A stretch of DNA of 16,831 nucleotides from QHBQ01 sp038230695. GTDB taxonomy: Bacteria; Chloroflexota; Chloroflexia; QHBQ01. The stretch is from NCBI GenBank assembly GCA_038230695.1, contig JBBRMT010000088.1, forward strand, positions 1 to 16,831, given 5' to 3'. The notes beneath the pieces were generated by a model. The model did not search any database, was not told the origin of the DNA, and saw nothing but the letters and a program-made list of their open reading frames with translations. Below are positions 5,266 to 13,869 of this stretch, one piece after another (the stretch's first letter is position 1; every line of letters begins with the position of its first letter). The translations under genes were made by a program, and so were the position numbers.

Positions 5266-6674
5266 TAGGTCGGTTTGTCGCCCGCATTAAGCTGGGTTTG
5301 GCTCAAGGCGCGTTGTTGCCGTCGGTAGTGGCTACGCTGTGCCACCGCTTGCTTATGCCGCCGCCAACGCGACCAACTTAGCACTGCTACCACGCTAAAC
5401 ACCAGCAGCGGCAACGCTATCGCCAGCAAACGTCGCACCTCGCCCACGCTCAACCCAATCAGGTCTTCGTCGCTTTTTTTTCCCCGCGGTGGGCGCGGGT
5501 GTAGGCTAGCCAAGCGTGAGCCATCATCGCCAAAGTGATGTGCCGATACCAACTGTGGTACAGCCGCACCTCATACTGGTCCAGTCCCACTTCGCTCTTC
5601 GCTTCGCCAAAGCACATTTCAATGGGAAAGCCGCGTTGCCGCGATCGTGGCTAGCTCCTTAAGGCTAATCTCTGCGCCAGCGTTGGAGAGGTAAAAGGCA
5701 AGTTCGTCTGGGTTAGCGATCGAACGCCGAATAAGCAGCCACGCATCGCGCCCAGGCAGGTGTTCTTCGCGCTCCACCACCCGTACCCTGGCCCAGTCAA
5801 ACAGCCGTTCGCCCTTCGCGCCTGCACCGACACTGAAGCGCTGCCACACCAGGTCGCTAGTCTCGGCCATCAATTGGTCGGCGCGTTGCCAGTTAGCCTC
5901 ACCGCTGACTACTCGGGCATACTTGCGTGGGCGACCTATCGGCGGCACCGTAGCTGGCTCGACTTTAAGGCGAAACCGCCACACCGGGGTGGAGCAAGCC
6001 ACCGCGAACACATACAACTTGCCCGCGTCGGCCACCACCGTGCGTAGCTTGGCGGCATCGCCGTAGATTTCGTCGCCGCTCACCCAGCGCATCGGCACGC
6101 CTGCTGCCCAGGCGTGTTTGAGCATATCCGCCCCTTGCTCTTGGCGGGTCTGGAACGCTATCTGCTCCGGTATCTGGGCCTGTTTGCGCCGCTCTGGGTT
6201 ATCCGCCCAGCCTTCATTGGGTAGATACAGACGGCGGTCAAGCAGCACATGACCCTGGCTACTGGCATAACTAAGGAAGACCCCGACTTGGCAGTTCTCC
6301 TTCTTGCCTGCAGTGCCGCTGTACTGGCGCTGCACCCCCGCCGAGTGCGTGCCTTGCTTAATGAAGCCAGTCTCATCGAGGATGCCAATTGCTTCATCGC
6401 TGCCAAAGTTGGCGCTGACGAACTCGATATGGCAGTCAAGTGCGGCATCAGCATCCCAGTCGTAGCCGTAGAGCAGGCGTTGCATCCTGGCGGGGTCAGC
6501 ATCGCCCAGTTGTTCGGCGAGTTGCCAACCGTTCTTACGTTCCAGCGGCGCAAGCAAGCCGCGCAGGTACTTGGTTGCTTGTTCACGTGGTTCACTCCTG
6601 GCGAACAGCGGGGCTAGTCTGGTCACAAAGCTGTCCCACTGCTCACGCCACTGGTTGATTTGTTCGTCGGTCAT
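5265..6674 (-). pseudogene. IS701-family transposase, split by two frameshifts
   Basis: This is a DDE transposase of the DDE_5/IS701 family. It starts at 6674 (MTDEQINQW), with AGGAG seven bases upstream on the minus strand. The main frame (5619-6674, 351 codons) carries two catalytic acidic residues in ILDETGF and VSGDEIYGD. It ends ATRLSH just before the third. The third catalytic residue lies in frame two (IEMCFGEAKSEVGLDQYEVR, about 5570-5630), which is reached by a -1 shift near 5630-5634. Frame two then stops at 5459 soon after a run of eight A (plus-strand T at 5474-5481). A further -1 shift on that run restores the usual family C-terminus, with SVGEVRRLL and LSWSRWRRHKQ, up to 5265. 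The A8 run could be a genuine slippage site; the first break has no obvious slippery sequence and looks like an inactivating deletion or a sequencing error. Confidence 0.85.
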
Positions 6675-6727
6675 AGTTGCGCTCCTGATTAACAGATGCG
6701 GCTATTATGACCGATTTATCTCACTTT

Positions 6728-6746
6728 GCCAAGTGAGGCTGTAATA
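6728..6746. repeat. IS701 right terminal inverted repeat
   Basis: GCCAAGTGAGGCTGTAATA mirrors 5247-5265 exactly. Just inside it TCACTT...AAGTGA forms a further small palindrome that overlaps the upstream side of the transposase gene, where its promoter should lie. Confidence 0.95.
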
Positions 6747-6927
6747 TTAACCATTGTTATTATAATAACAGTTGGCAACATACAGGTGTGAAAGGAGCAA
6801 GCGATGAGTACGGAGATCGAGGGCAGGCGGTTGCGCCAATTGGGGCGGGGGATCTTGAGATAAGCCAGATTTTGGGCGGCGATCAGGGCTGGCCCCGCAA
6901 CCTGTCCCAGTCGGTACGCTGTTCAGA

Positions 6928-7053
6928 ATGGTCAGCACCGAAGAGTTTGACCAGCACCTATATGAGCAGAATGGGCGCAATCTTGTGATAGCGCCTACCA
7001 TGGAAGCCGCGTTGGTCAGGAAGCTGGCAGAGCAAGGCATAGAGCGAGAGTGA
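6928..7053 (+). CDS. Small hypothetical protein or 3' fragment, 41 aa
   Basis: The product (MVSTEEFDQHLYEQNGRNLV...) has balanced, helical, protein-like composition, and ends at TGA 7051-7053. ATG 6928 has no Shine-Dalgarno. A good one (GGAGCAAGCGATGA, 6794-6807) precedes an ORF at 6804-6863 (19 codons, MSTEIEGRRLRQLGRG...) in a different frame, and a third frame in between also reads as protein-like (GDLEISQILGG...). The simplest reading is one gene of about 80 codons starting at 6804 and broken by frameshifts, of which this is the tail. No family is recognised. It lies between the IS and the surface-protein promoter. Confidence 0.35.
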   Translation: MVSTEEFDQHLYEQNGRNLVIAPTMEAALVRKLAEQGIERE

Positions 7054-7163
7054 GTCGAATCTGGAATGTTATTTGCTCGCACAACTGGTACAAGGAAGGC
7101 TTTACTCTAGCCAGATGCCGGCGCTGCGACTTTTCAATCGCCAGCAGTTTTGCTCAGGATCTA

Positions 7164-7192
7164 TTGACAAGATTGCCGTTGTCTGCTACAAT
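7164..7192 (+). promoter_or_regulatory. Sigma-70 promoter of the giant surface protein
   Basis: A perfect TTGACA (7164-7169), a 17-nt spacer and TACAAT (7187-7192) form the best promoter in the window. Transcription would start near 7199, leaving a leader of about 40 nt before ATG 7239. This argues against the longer frame that is open from GTG 7050. Confidence 0.85.
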
Positions 7193-7238
7193 GCTATCGC
7201 AACAGCCGAATAGTAAAAGTTTGGCAGAAAGGGCAATT

Positions 7239-10200
7239 ATGTACAAGGTACTGCACAAGCGCTTCTCATACTTTGTTGCCTTCGTTCTACTGCTCTCGCT
7301 GATCACTCAACCATCCAATCCCCAGACTCCCACCCTTCCTGACCCATCATATAAAGCAAATCCAGCATCGTCCGCTCCAAGCTCTAATCAAGCTGCTTCT
7401 ACGCAATCCAACCTCAGGTTTGAAGCAAATGTAGGGCAAACCGACCCGCAAGTAGCTTTCCTCGCCCGTGGCGCTGGCTATACCATCTTCCTAACTGCTG
7501 ATGAAGAGGTAATGCAGTTCTCTTCCCCATCCAGTGTTGATCAGCCTGCAAGTACCCCCACTTCACTTTCTAACCAACCTCAAGCTCCAGCCAAGTCAGC
7601 CACCGTGCTACGTTTCCAAATGCGCGACGCTAACTCTGCCGCACAGATAGTGGGACAGGATGAGCTATCGGCCAGGAGTAATTACCTCATCGGCAACGAC
7701 CAGGCCAAATGGCACACCAACGTACCTAACTATGGGAGCGTTCTGTACCAAAGTATCTACCCTGGGATTGACCTTGCCTACTATGGCAGCAGTGATGGCA
7801 GGCTCGAACACGACTTCATTGTAGCTCCGGGTGCCGACCCACGTGCCATCCGCATGGCGGTTAGCGGAGCAGATAAGGTAGAGGTGGTGGCGGGCGAATT
7901 GGTAATGCACACGGCGATCGGTGAGCTACGCGAGAACGTGCCGCATATCTACCAGAATGGGCCAAATGGCAAGCAGGAGATCAGCGGCGGCTACGTGTTG
8001 GTTGGCAATAATGAAGTTGGCTTCAGCGTCACTGCCTATGACCCCAGCCGCCCGCTGGTGATTGACCCAGTGCTGGGTTACTCCTTTAATGTTGGCGCTG
8101 GACAAAACAGCATCAGCGAAGGGGTTGCAACTGATAACCATGGAAACGCCTATATTACGGGCGGAACTACCGATGCGACTACTTTTCCAGTTACCCCCAC
8201 CAATGTACTCCAATATACATACGCAGGTAACGAAGATGCTTATGTAATCAAACTTGATAGCACTGGCTCGGTCGTATACGCAACCTATTTGGGCGGCGCA
8301 GGCTTTGACAAGGGTCTGGGTATCGGAGTGGATAGCCAGGGCAATACCTATGTAACGGGTCAGACTTCTTCCAACAACTTCCCCACCCTAAACCCGATCC
8401 CCGGCGGTGGCGCACTCAAAGGCACATCGGACGCTTTCGTTACCAAACTAAATGCGAATGGCACCCAGTTGGTATATTCAACATATCTGGGTGGCAGCGG
8501 AGACGAGGATAACGGTGACACATTCCGTGGCTACCCTACTGGCGGGATCGCGGTAGATAGCCAGGGCGCAGCTTACGTTACGGGCTCAACTAACTCTACT
8601 GACTTCCCCCTTCTCAACCCCTATCAGGCTACCTGTAGCCCTTATTCTGACTGCACCAGCTACTCCGCATTCGCAACGAAGATACGAACCGATGGTTTGC
8701 TACTCTACTCCACTTACTTTGGCAATGGAACCACTGTAGGCAATGCCATTGCTGTGGACAACCAGGGTGAGGCATATATAACCGGATATACCGGCTGTTC
8801 ACCTGGTTTTCCCCCTATACCTCTCCGTAATGCAGTGCAGCCGCTGTGTAATGACAATGATTCCTATACTGATGCCTTTGTAACCAAGTTCAACTTTGCT
8901 GGCTCCGACCTGGTATACTCTACATATCTAGGCGGCATTCACTTTGACTCTGGCAATGCAATTGCAGTGGATAGCCAGGGGAGAGCTTACGTCGCCGGTA
9001 CGACCTACTCTAGTAACTTTCCTCTATACAACGCAACACAAACGATATTTCATGGATACAATGAGGCTTTCGTTACTGCATTGAGCGCTGATGGCCTGTC
9101 TTTCCTCTACTCTACATACCTGGGAGGAGATAAAGCACCCGGTAACGCACACGCCCATAATGAAGGCTGGGGCATTGCAGCAGACCAGCAGGGGAATGCC
9201 TACATCACTGGGTGGACTGACTCTACGACTTTCCCAACAAAGAACCCAATTCAAGCCAGCAATGCTGGTTTGTACGATGCCTTCGTCACAGAGATTATAA
9301 GCGCAACCGGGGTATATACCTACGGCTACTCTACATACCTGGGTACTACCGCCCTAGATGCGAACGAGGGTATCGCCGTAGACAGTAATGGCATTGTGTA
9401 CTTTGCTGGAAGCTATGGCAGCAACAATTTGGTGAGCATAGCAGACGGCAAGTTGCTGCCTAAACCGAATGGTGGTATCCACGCAGGGGGCGGTCCGGGT
9501 CATGGTGGGTCAATAAACCCCGACCCGAATAGCACTGCCACACCAACCCCGACCGCAACACCTACACCGTGTCCGCCTACCACTACGCCCACACCAGCAA
9601 CGGTGACCTCGACACCTACACCTCAGTTGGATGATGCCTGGATCGTGAGCCTTCCCCAGGGTTGTCATGGCAATGTGGATACCTACATCAACATGAACCG
9701 TTACTATGGCCCAGTCACCCCGGTTCCCACGGTCGGCACTGGCGCAGGGCATCTTGATCCTGCAGAGGTGGGCAAGACGGTTGACAACCAGGCTACTCTA
9801 AGTGTTCTTGGGATTGATATAGGAGCTAACGAGATTCAGGTAACCTTCGGCAGCCTTCATAATTCTATTCTACCTGTTATGCCGTTCTATGGATTTAGTA
9901 CTGGCACCCTCCAGGTCGATCCTCGCAGCCTCATTCTACCCAATAAGCATGATCCTATTCGCGACCCTGTCTCGCTTGCTATTACTCACGTTGACCCTCC
10001 TGACAATGCACCAAACCATCTGCTAATCACCCGCCAGCCGGGAGCTACTCACTTGGACTTGATAACGAGTGTCCAACTCACCCTGAAAGGACAACGCCCC
10101 CTTATACTAGAGACTGGGTTCAACATAGCTGAAACCAATCCACCTGATAAGGTGTTGCCAGCAGACAACTGTTGCTGGGCGGTAGGTACTGGCACTCCCA

Positions 10201-13200
10201 GCGCCTTCAGTCAGAGTACGGGCAATCTATACATAGATAAGTTTATAGATTATGCTCCCAATAAGGGCCATGCTTCTATTGCTGATGGCGGGAACTATCT
10301 ATCTGCTGAAATCAAGGCAATCACTGCTCAGTATGGTGTCAAAAAGGTAAACATTCTGGCGCACTCGATGGGCGGGCTTTGGAGCCGCTACGCAATAACG
10401 GGTGAGAGTGGCAGCGATGGCGTAGCTAGCAGCGTAGATCATTTGCTGATGCTGGGTACACCTAACAACGGGAGCGATCTGGCAGATGTGGCAGCAGAGG
10501 AAGCTAGAAGCTGTGAGGGCATTCCTTCCCCCCCCTGTCAGGCTCTTATTACTTGGTACCGAAATCTAAATCCCGCCATAAGCAATTTGACTACGGATTC
10601 CATGGGGGATTATAATAAGAAACATCAGGATATGGAGAAACAGCTTGGCACCACTCAGGCATCTACGCCCGTAGAAGTTAATTATATAGATCAGGCTGGT
10701 CAGACCTATTACGACTACAACTATACTCGCACTATCTGCCCTAATGACGGGGTGGTAAGGGTAAGTAGTGTTCAAGGTATGGGTTCTACTAGCTATCACC
10801 TCCCACCCCTTACCAAGCATTCTTCCGAGGACTACAATACCATCCTTCATATGCAGCTGATCGCCGATACAGATTTCCTAAGCACACTGGCCCCCTTCCT
10901 AAGCATAGACGAAAACAATATGGTGACACCAGGACCTAGCCCAACCCCTCAGCCCTTGCCCACCAACATAGATCCGGATAAGGTGATCAATTGCTATGGG
11001 ACGTTCTATGTATGGGTCGGTACAGCCTTTATGTCAGTTGCTGAATTCAACCAGCGTATAGGAGTAGCAACCCCAACCCCTGGGATTTTGGGCGTAGATA
11101 ACCTGAGCCATAATCAGGTTCAAAGCAGCTCAGTCCAAACTGGTACAATCGTTACTGATAAAGCAGATGTCGCAGTCCTGGCACTTGGGTGGATCGATCA
11201 AGGCACAAACGCAACATTCAGCCTGACTGACCCAAGCGGTCGGTCGATCGACTCCACCAGCACTTACACTGATGTTACTTATCAGCGTACACTAAACGGT
11301 ATCCAATACATTGTCACAAACCCACCAGCAGGCATCTGGCAGTATGCATCGCAAATAATCAGCGACACACAGGATCCAGCCACTCTCTATGTCGGTGGGG
11401 CCTACGTCGGGGGGTTGCAACTCAATCCACAGGTGAGTAGTGCAGCAGTGGGTTTGAACCAGGGGGTGACTATAACCTCGACATTGCAGGATACTGGTTT
11501 GGTTGACGGTGCAGCGGTTACCGCTACTGTGCTGCTGGCATCCGACCTTAATAGCCCACCAACGGTAATATCTCTTACTGAGCAAAGCCGTGGCATTTAC
11601 ACTGGAGTATTCACCCCTACCAGTGAAGGCACGTATCAAGTGAGTATTGCAGCAGTTGGAACGAACTCACTCGGTCAGCCCTTCGATCGCATCGCAAACA
11701 CACAACTGCAAGCTAGCTCGTCAGCAACCCTTACTGGGGCAATTGCCGACCACCCCTACGATGATGACGGTGATGGGATGTACAACCGGCTGGTGATCAG
11801 CTCGACCGCAGTGATCACCCAGCCTGGGCAATATGCGCTTAGCGCCGAACTCACCAAAACCACTGGGAGCATAGTTGCTAGTGCTGGTAATGTCTACACC
11901 ATTACCAACCCAGGCACATACCAGCTACCGCTTACCTTTGATGGCAACCAGATCGCCCATAGCCTTGCCGATGGCCCTTACAACCTGAGCAACCTGCGGT
12001 TTTCGCGGGTGCTGACTGACGAAGAAATAACCCTGGCGCAGATACCTCTTGCCTACACTACCAACAGCTATTCCCATTACATTTGGCAGCGCGACAACGT
12101 ATTGCCCGCCGGTCAGCCTACTGACCAGGGAGTAGACACTAACAACAATGGTCTCTACGACTACCTACAGGTGAGCATACCTGTAGATGCACGTACTGCT
12201 GGTAGCTACTCGGCCAACGCCAATCTAATCGCTCCAAACGGCACTACTATTACCTCTGCCTATACCAACACCCTGAATCTGGTAACTGGCACCAACACCA
12301 TCGTCTTGAACTTTGACGGCCATGCAATCGGCAGGTACTGGCTAAACGCTAAGTTCTCGGTACATAACTTGAGCATATGGAATGCCGCATCAACAACGAA
12401 CATTGAAGACGTACTTGATGCTACCAACTTCTACTGTGCCAGCCAGTTCGAGAGCGGATCTCCAGACTGTGGCACCGCGACCCCGACGCCGATGGCAACA
12501 AGCACGCCAACACCAGTTAACACCCCGACATGGACTTGGACACCTACCAACACGCCGACCAGCACTCCTACATGGACGAACACACCAACGTCAACGAATA
12601 CGCCGACTAATACTCCAACACCCACCAACACGCCGACGAATACACCGACGAATACCAGCACTTCCACGCCAACCAATACCCCGACATTTACGAGTACGCC
12701 AACCAACACATCAACACCGACGAACACGCCGACGCGCACTAATACGCCGACCATCACATCAACACCGACGAACACGCCGACGCGCACTAATACGCCGACC
12801 ATCACATCAACTAACACTCCAACCAACACACCGACTTTCACCCCCACCAATACCCCAACACCAACTGCGACACCGCTTGCCTATAACTATAGCGGGTACG
12901 TGAAGTCAGGAACAACTGGCATCGGTGGCGCAAATCTCAGCCTGTACTATATGCTGAATGGTCCGGTTGGCTACCATCGTGCCGCCACCCCGATTGCCAC
13001 TACTACTAGCTCCTCAAATTCACCACAGGGGTATTGGAAGTTTAAGGCTAGCGACACCAGCCGCCCGGCCAACTTCGCAGGCTTCGATGTCCTGCAATCT
13101 CCACCACCATTGGGCTACACTAATTATAGCGTGAGCTGTGACCCGCTTGCTACTTGTATCCAACCAAACGAGACGTATTGGATTGGGGTGTACTCGTCAA

Positions 13201-13856
13201 GTTCAACCGTATTCAACGTAAAAAGTAATACCTCAGCACCTGATGCAGCAACACCCAGTGAAGCTAGCCCAATCAGCTTCAGCGATGTTGCGCCTCTTGA
13301 CCAGTTCTACTCCGACATCAGCTACCTAGCTGCAAGAGGGGTAGTCAATGGCATACCAAACGGTGATGGCACTTCCCGATTTGAGCCACTGCGCCCGGTC
13401 ACTCGCGCTGAGTTCGCTAAGATGATCGTGCTGGGCTTCGGCATCTCCCCTTATACCCCATCCACACCGAGTTTTAGCGATGTGCCATCAGATAGCTCGT
13501 TCTATCCGTATATCGAGGCCGCAGGCCATGCCGGTATCGTACACGGCTTCACGCAGTCTGACTGTAGCAGTGAACAGCCCTGCTTCAAGCCAGAGCGTAG
13601 CATCACTCGTGCTGAGGCTGCCACAATCATCGTCCAAACGGACAAATACAGCACTTTCGTTCCGGCTGCTCCAACCTTCAAGGATCTACCCCCCAGCCAC
13701 TTTGGCTATGATGCTATAGAAACCCTCTACCACCTCGGTATTATCGCTGGCGCAAGTTGCAAGAACGCACCTGGTACTTGCTTCCAACCCGATCGTTACA
13801 TCCAGCGAGATGAACTAAGTAAGTTGATGCATCGTGCGCTTCTAACCCAACCATGA
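7239..13856 (+). CDS. Giant secreted SBBP-lipase-SLH surface protein
   Basis: This is a 2205-aa exported protein. ATG 7239 follows GAAAGGG by five bases and gives a normal signal peptide (KRFSYFVAFVLLLSLITQP). Residues about 58-275 match the N-terminal domain found in SBBP proteins (FEANVGQTD...FLARGAGYTIFL). Residues 280-730 hold about seven SBBP propeller repeats (GNAYITG...FVTKL...YSTYLGG). A Thr-Pro linker (about 763-798) leads to an alpha/beta-hydrolase resembling PGAP1-type or lipase proteins, with the nucleophile elbow AHSMGG (Ser1043) and a candidate catalytic His near 1204. Beta-sandwich-like domains occupy about 1270-1740. A second Thr-Pro linker (1746-1878) and another sandwich domain follow, then three SLH domains (about 2011-2205) ending RDELSKLMHRAL. 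SLH domains bind cell-wall polymers, so the enzyme is probably anchored outside the cell. The substrate is unknown; an ester is inferred from the fold. It probably shares a transcript with the lipoprotein gene 13 bases downstream. Confidence 0.9.
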   Translation: MYKVLHKRFSYFVAFVLLLSLITQPSNPQTPTLPDPSYKANPASSAPSSNQAASTQSNLRFEANVGQTDPQVAFLARGAGYTIFLTADEEVMQFSSPSSVDQPASTPTSLSNQPQAPAKSATVLRFQMRDANSAAQIVGQDELSARSNYLIGNDQAKWHTNVPNYGSVLYQSIYPGIDLAYYGSSDGRLEHDFIVAPGADPRAIRMAVSGADKVEVVAGELVMHTAIGELRENVPHIYQNGPNGKQEISGGYVLVGNNEVGFSVTAYDPSRPLVIDPVLGYSFNVGAGQNSISEGVATDNHGNAYITGGTTDATTFPVTPTNVLQYTYAGNEDAYVIKLDSTGSVVYATYLGGAGFDKGLGIGVDSQGNTYVTGQTSSNNFPTLNPIPGGGALKGTSDAFVTKLNANGTQLVYSTYLGGSGDEDNGDTFRGYPTGGIAVDSQGAAYVTGSTNSTDFPLLNPYQATCSPYSDCTSYSAFATKIRTDGLLLYSTYFGNGTTVGNAIAVDNQGEAYITGYTGCSPGFPPIPLRNAVQPLCNDNDSYTDAFVTKFNFAGSDLVYSTYLGGIHFDSGNAIAVDSQGRAYVAGTTYSSNFPLYNATQTIFHGYNEAFVTALSADGLSFLYSTYLGGDKAPGNAHAHNEGWGIAADQQGNAYITGWTDSTTFPTKNPIQASNAGLYDAFVTEIISATGVYTYGYSTYLGTTALDANEGIAVDSNGIVYFAGSYGSNNLVSIADGKLLPKPNGGIHAGGGPGHGGSINPDPNSTATPTPTATPTPCPPTTTPTPATVTSTPTPQLDDAWIVSLPQGCHGNVDTYINMNRYYGPVTPVPTVGTGAGHLDPAEVGKTVDNQATLSVLGIDIGANEIQVTFGSLHNSILPVMPFYGFSTGTLQVDPRSLILPNKHDPIRDPVSLAITHVDPPDNAPNHLLITRQPGATHLDLITSVQLTLKGQRPLILETGFNIAETNPPDKVLPADNCCWAVGTGTPSAFSQSTGNLYIDKFIDYAPNKGHASIADGGNYLSAEIKAITAQYGVKKVNILAHSMGGLWSRYAITGESGSDGVASSVDHLLMLGTPNNGSDLADVAAEEARSCEGIPSPPCQALITWYRNLNPAISNLTTDSMGDYNKKHQDMEKQLGTTQASTPVEVNYIDQAGQTYYDYNYTRTICPNDGVVRVSSVQGMGSTSYHLPPLTKHSSEDYNTILHMQLIADTDFLSTLAPFLSIDENNMVTPGPSPTPQPLPTNIDPDKVINCYGTFYVWVGTAFMSVAEFNQRIGVATPTPGILGVDNLSHNQVQSSSVQTGTIVTDKADVAVLALGWIDQGTNATFSLTDPSGRSIDSTSTYTDVTYQRTLNGIQYIVTNPPAGIWQYASQIISDTQDPATLYVGGAYVGGLQLNPQVSSAAVGLNQGVTITSTLQDTGLVDGAAVTATVLLASDLNSPPTVISLTEQSRGIYTGVFTPTSEGTYQVSIAAVGTNSLGQPFDRIANTQLQASSSATLTGAIADHPYDDDGDGMYNRLVISSTAVITQPGQYALSAELTKTTGSIVASAGNVYTITNPGTYQLPLTFDGNQIAHSLADGPYNLSNLRFSRVLTDEEITLAQIPLAYTTNSYSHYIWQRDNVLPAGQPTDQGVDTNNNGLYDYLQVSIPVDARTAGSYSANANLIAPNGTTITSAYTNTLNLVTGTNTIVLNFDGHAIGRYWLNAKFSVHNLSIWNAASTTNIEDVLDATNFYCASQFESGSPDCGTATPTPMATSTPTPVNTPTWTWTPTNTPTSTPTWTNTPTSTNTPTNTPTPTNTPTNTPTNTSTSTPTNTPTFTSTPTNTSTPTNTPTRTNTPTITSTPTNTPTRTNTPTITSTNTPTNTPTFTPTNTPTPTATPLAYNYSGYVKSGTTGIGGANLSLYYMLNGPVGYHRAATPIATTTSSSNSPQGYWKFKASDTSRPANFAGFDVLQSPPPLGYTNYSVSCDPLATCIQPNETYWIGVYSSSSTVFNVKSNTSAPDAATPSEASPISFSDVAPLDQFYSDISYLAARGVVNGIPNGDGTSRFEPLRPVTRAEFAKMIVLGFGISPYTPSTPSFSDVPSDSSFYPYIEAAGHAGIVHGFTQSDCSSEQPCFKPERSITRAEAATIIVQTDKYSTFVPAAPTFKDLPPSHFGYDAIETLYHLGIIAGASCKNAPGTCFQPDRYIQRDELSKLMHRALLTQP
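12475..12870 (+). repeat. Thr-Pro-rich linker-coding repeats
   Basis: About 130 codons encode NTPT, STPT and NTPTRTNTPTI units, low in complexity at the DNA level too (ACNCCNAC). Within it 12708-12755 and 12756-12803 are two exact 48-bp copies in tandem, with a few more bases of a third. The long valine- and glycine-rich ORF on the opposite strand is only a shadow of this repeat. Confidence 0.9.
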
Positions 13857-13869
13857 ACAGGACTGAGCA

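Larger units (their letters stand above)
5247..6746 (-). mobile_element. IS701-family insertion sequence, 1500 bp
   Basis: The element is bounded by perfect 19-bp terminal inverted repeats and flanked on both sides by TTAA (5243-5246 and 6747-6750), which fits the YTAR four-base target duplication known for IS701 elements. Because TTAA is itself palindromic, it could instead be counted as part of a 23-bp inverted repeat. The length is normal for the family. The transposase occupies almost the whole minus strand but is split over three frames, so the element is probably not autonomous unless the sequence contains errors or recoding operates. Confidence 0.9.

Noticed and set aside
5760..6617. 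Plus-strand ORFs across the IS element (95, 122 and 72 aa)
   Set aside because: They are antisense shadows of the recognisable IS701 transposase.
7050..7238. 63-codon N-terminal extension of the giant surface protein
   Set aside because: The TTGACA/TACAAT promoter lies inside it, and ATG 7239 has a Shine-Dalgarno followed by a signal peptide.
12431..12850. Valine/glycine-rich minus-strand ORF, and a plus-strand Arg/His/Pro-rich ORF in another frame at 12382-12903
   Set aside because: Both are low-complexity shadows of the Thr-Pro linker repeat in the giant surface gene.
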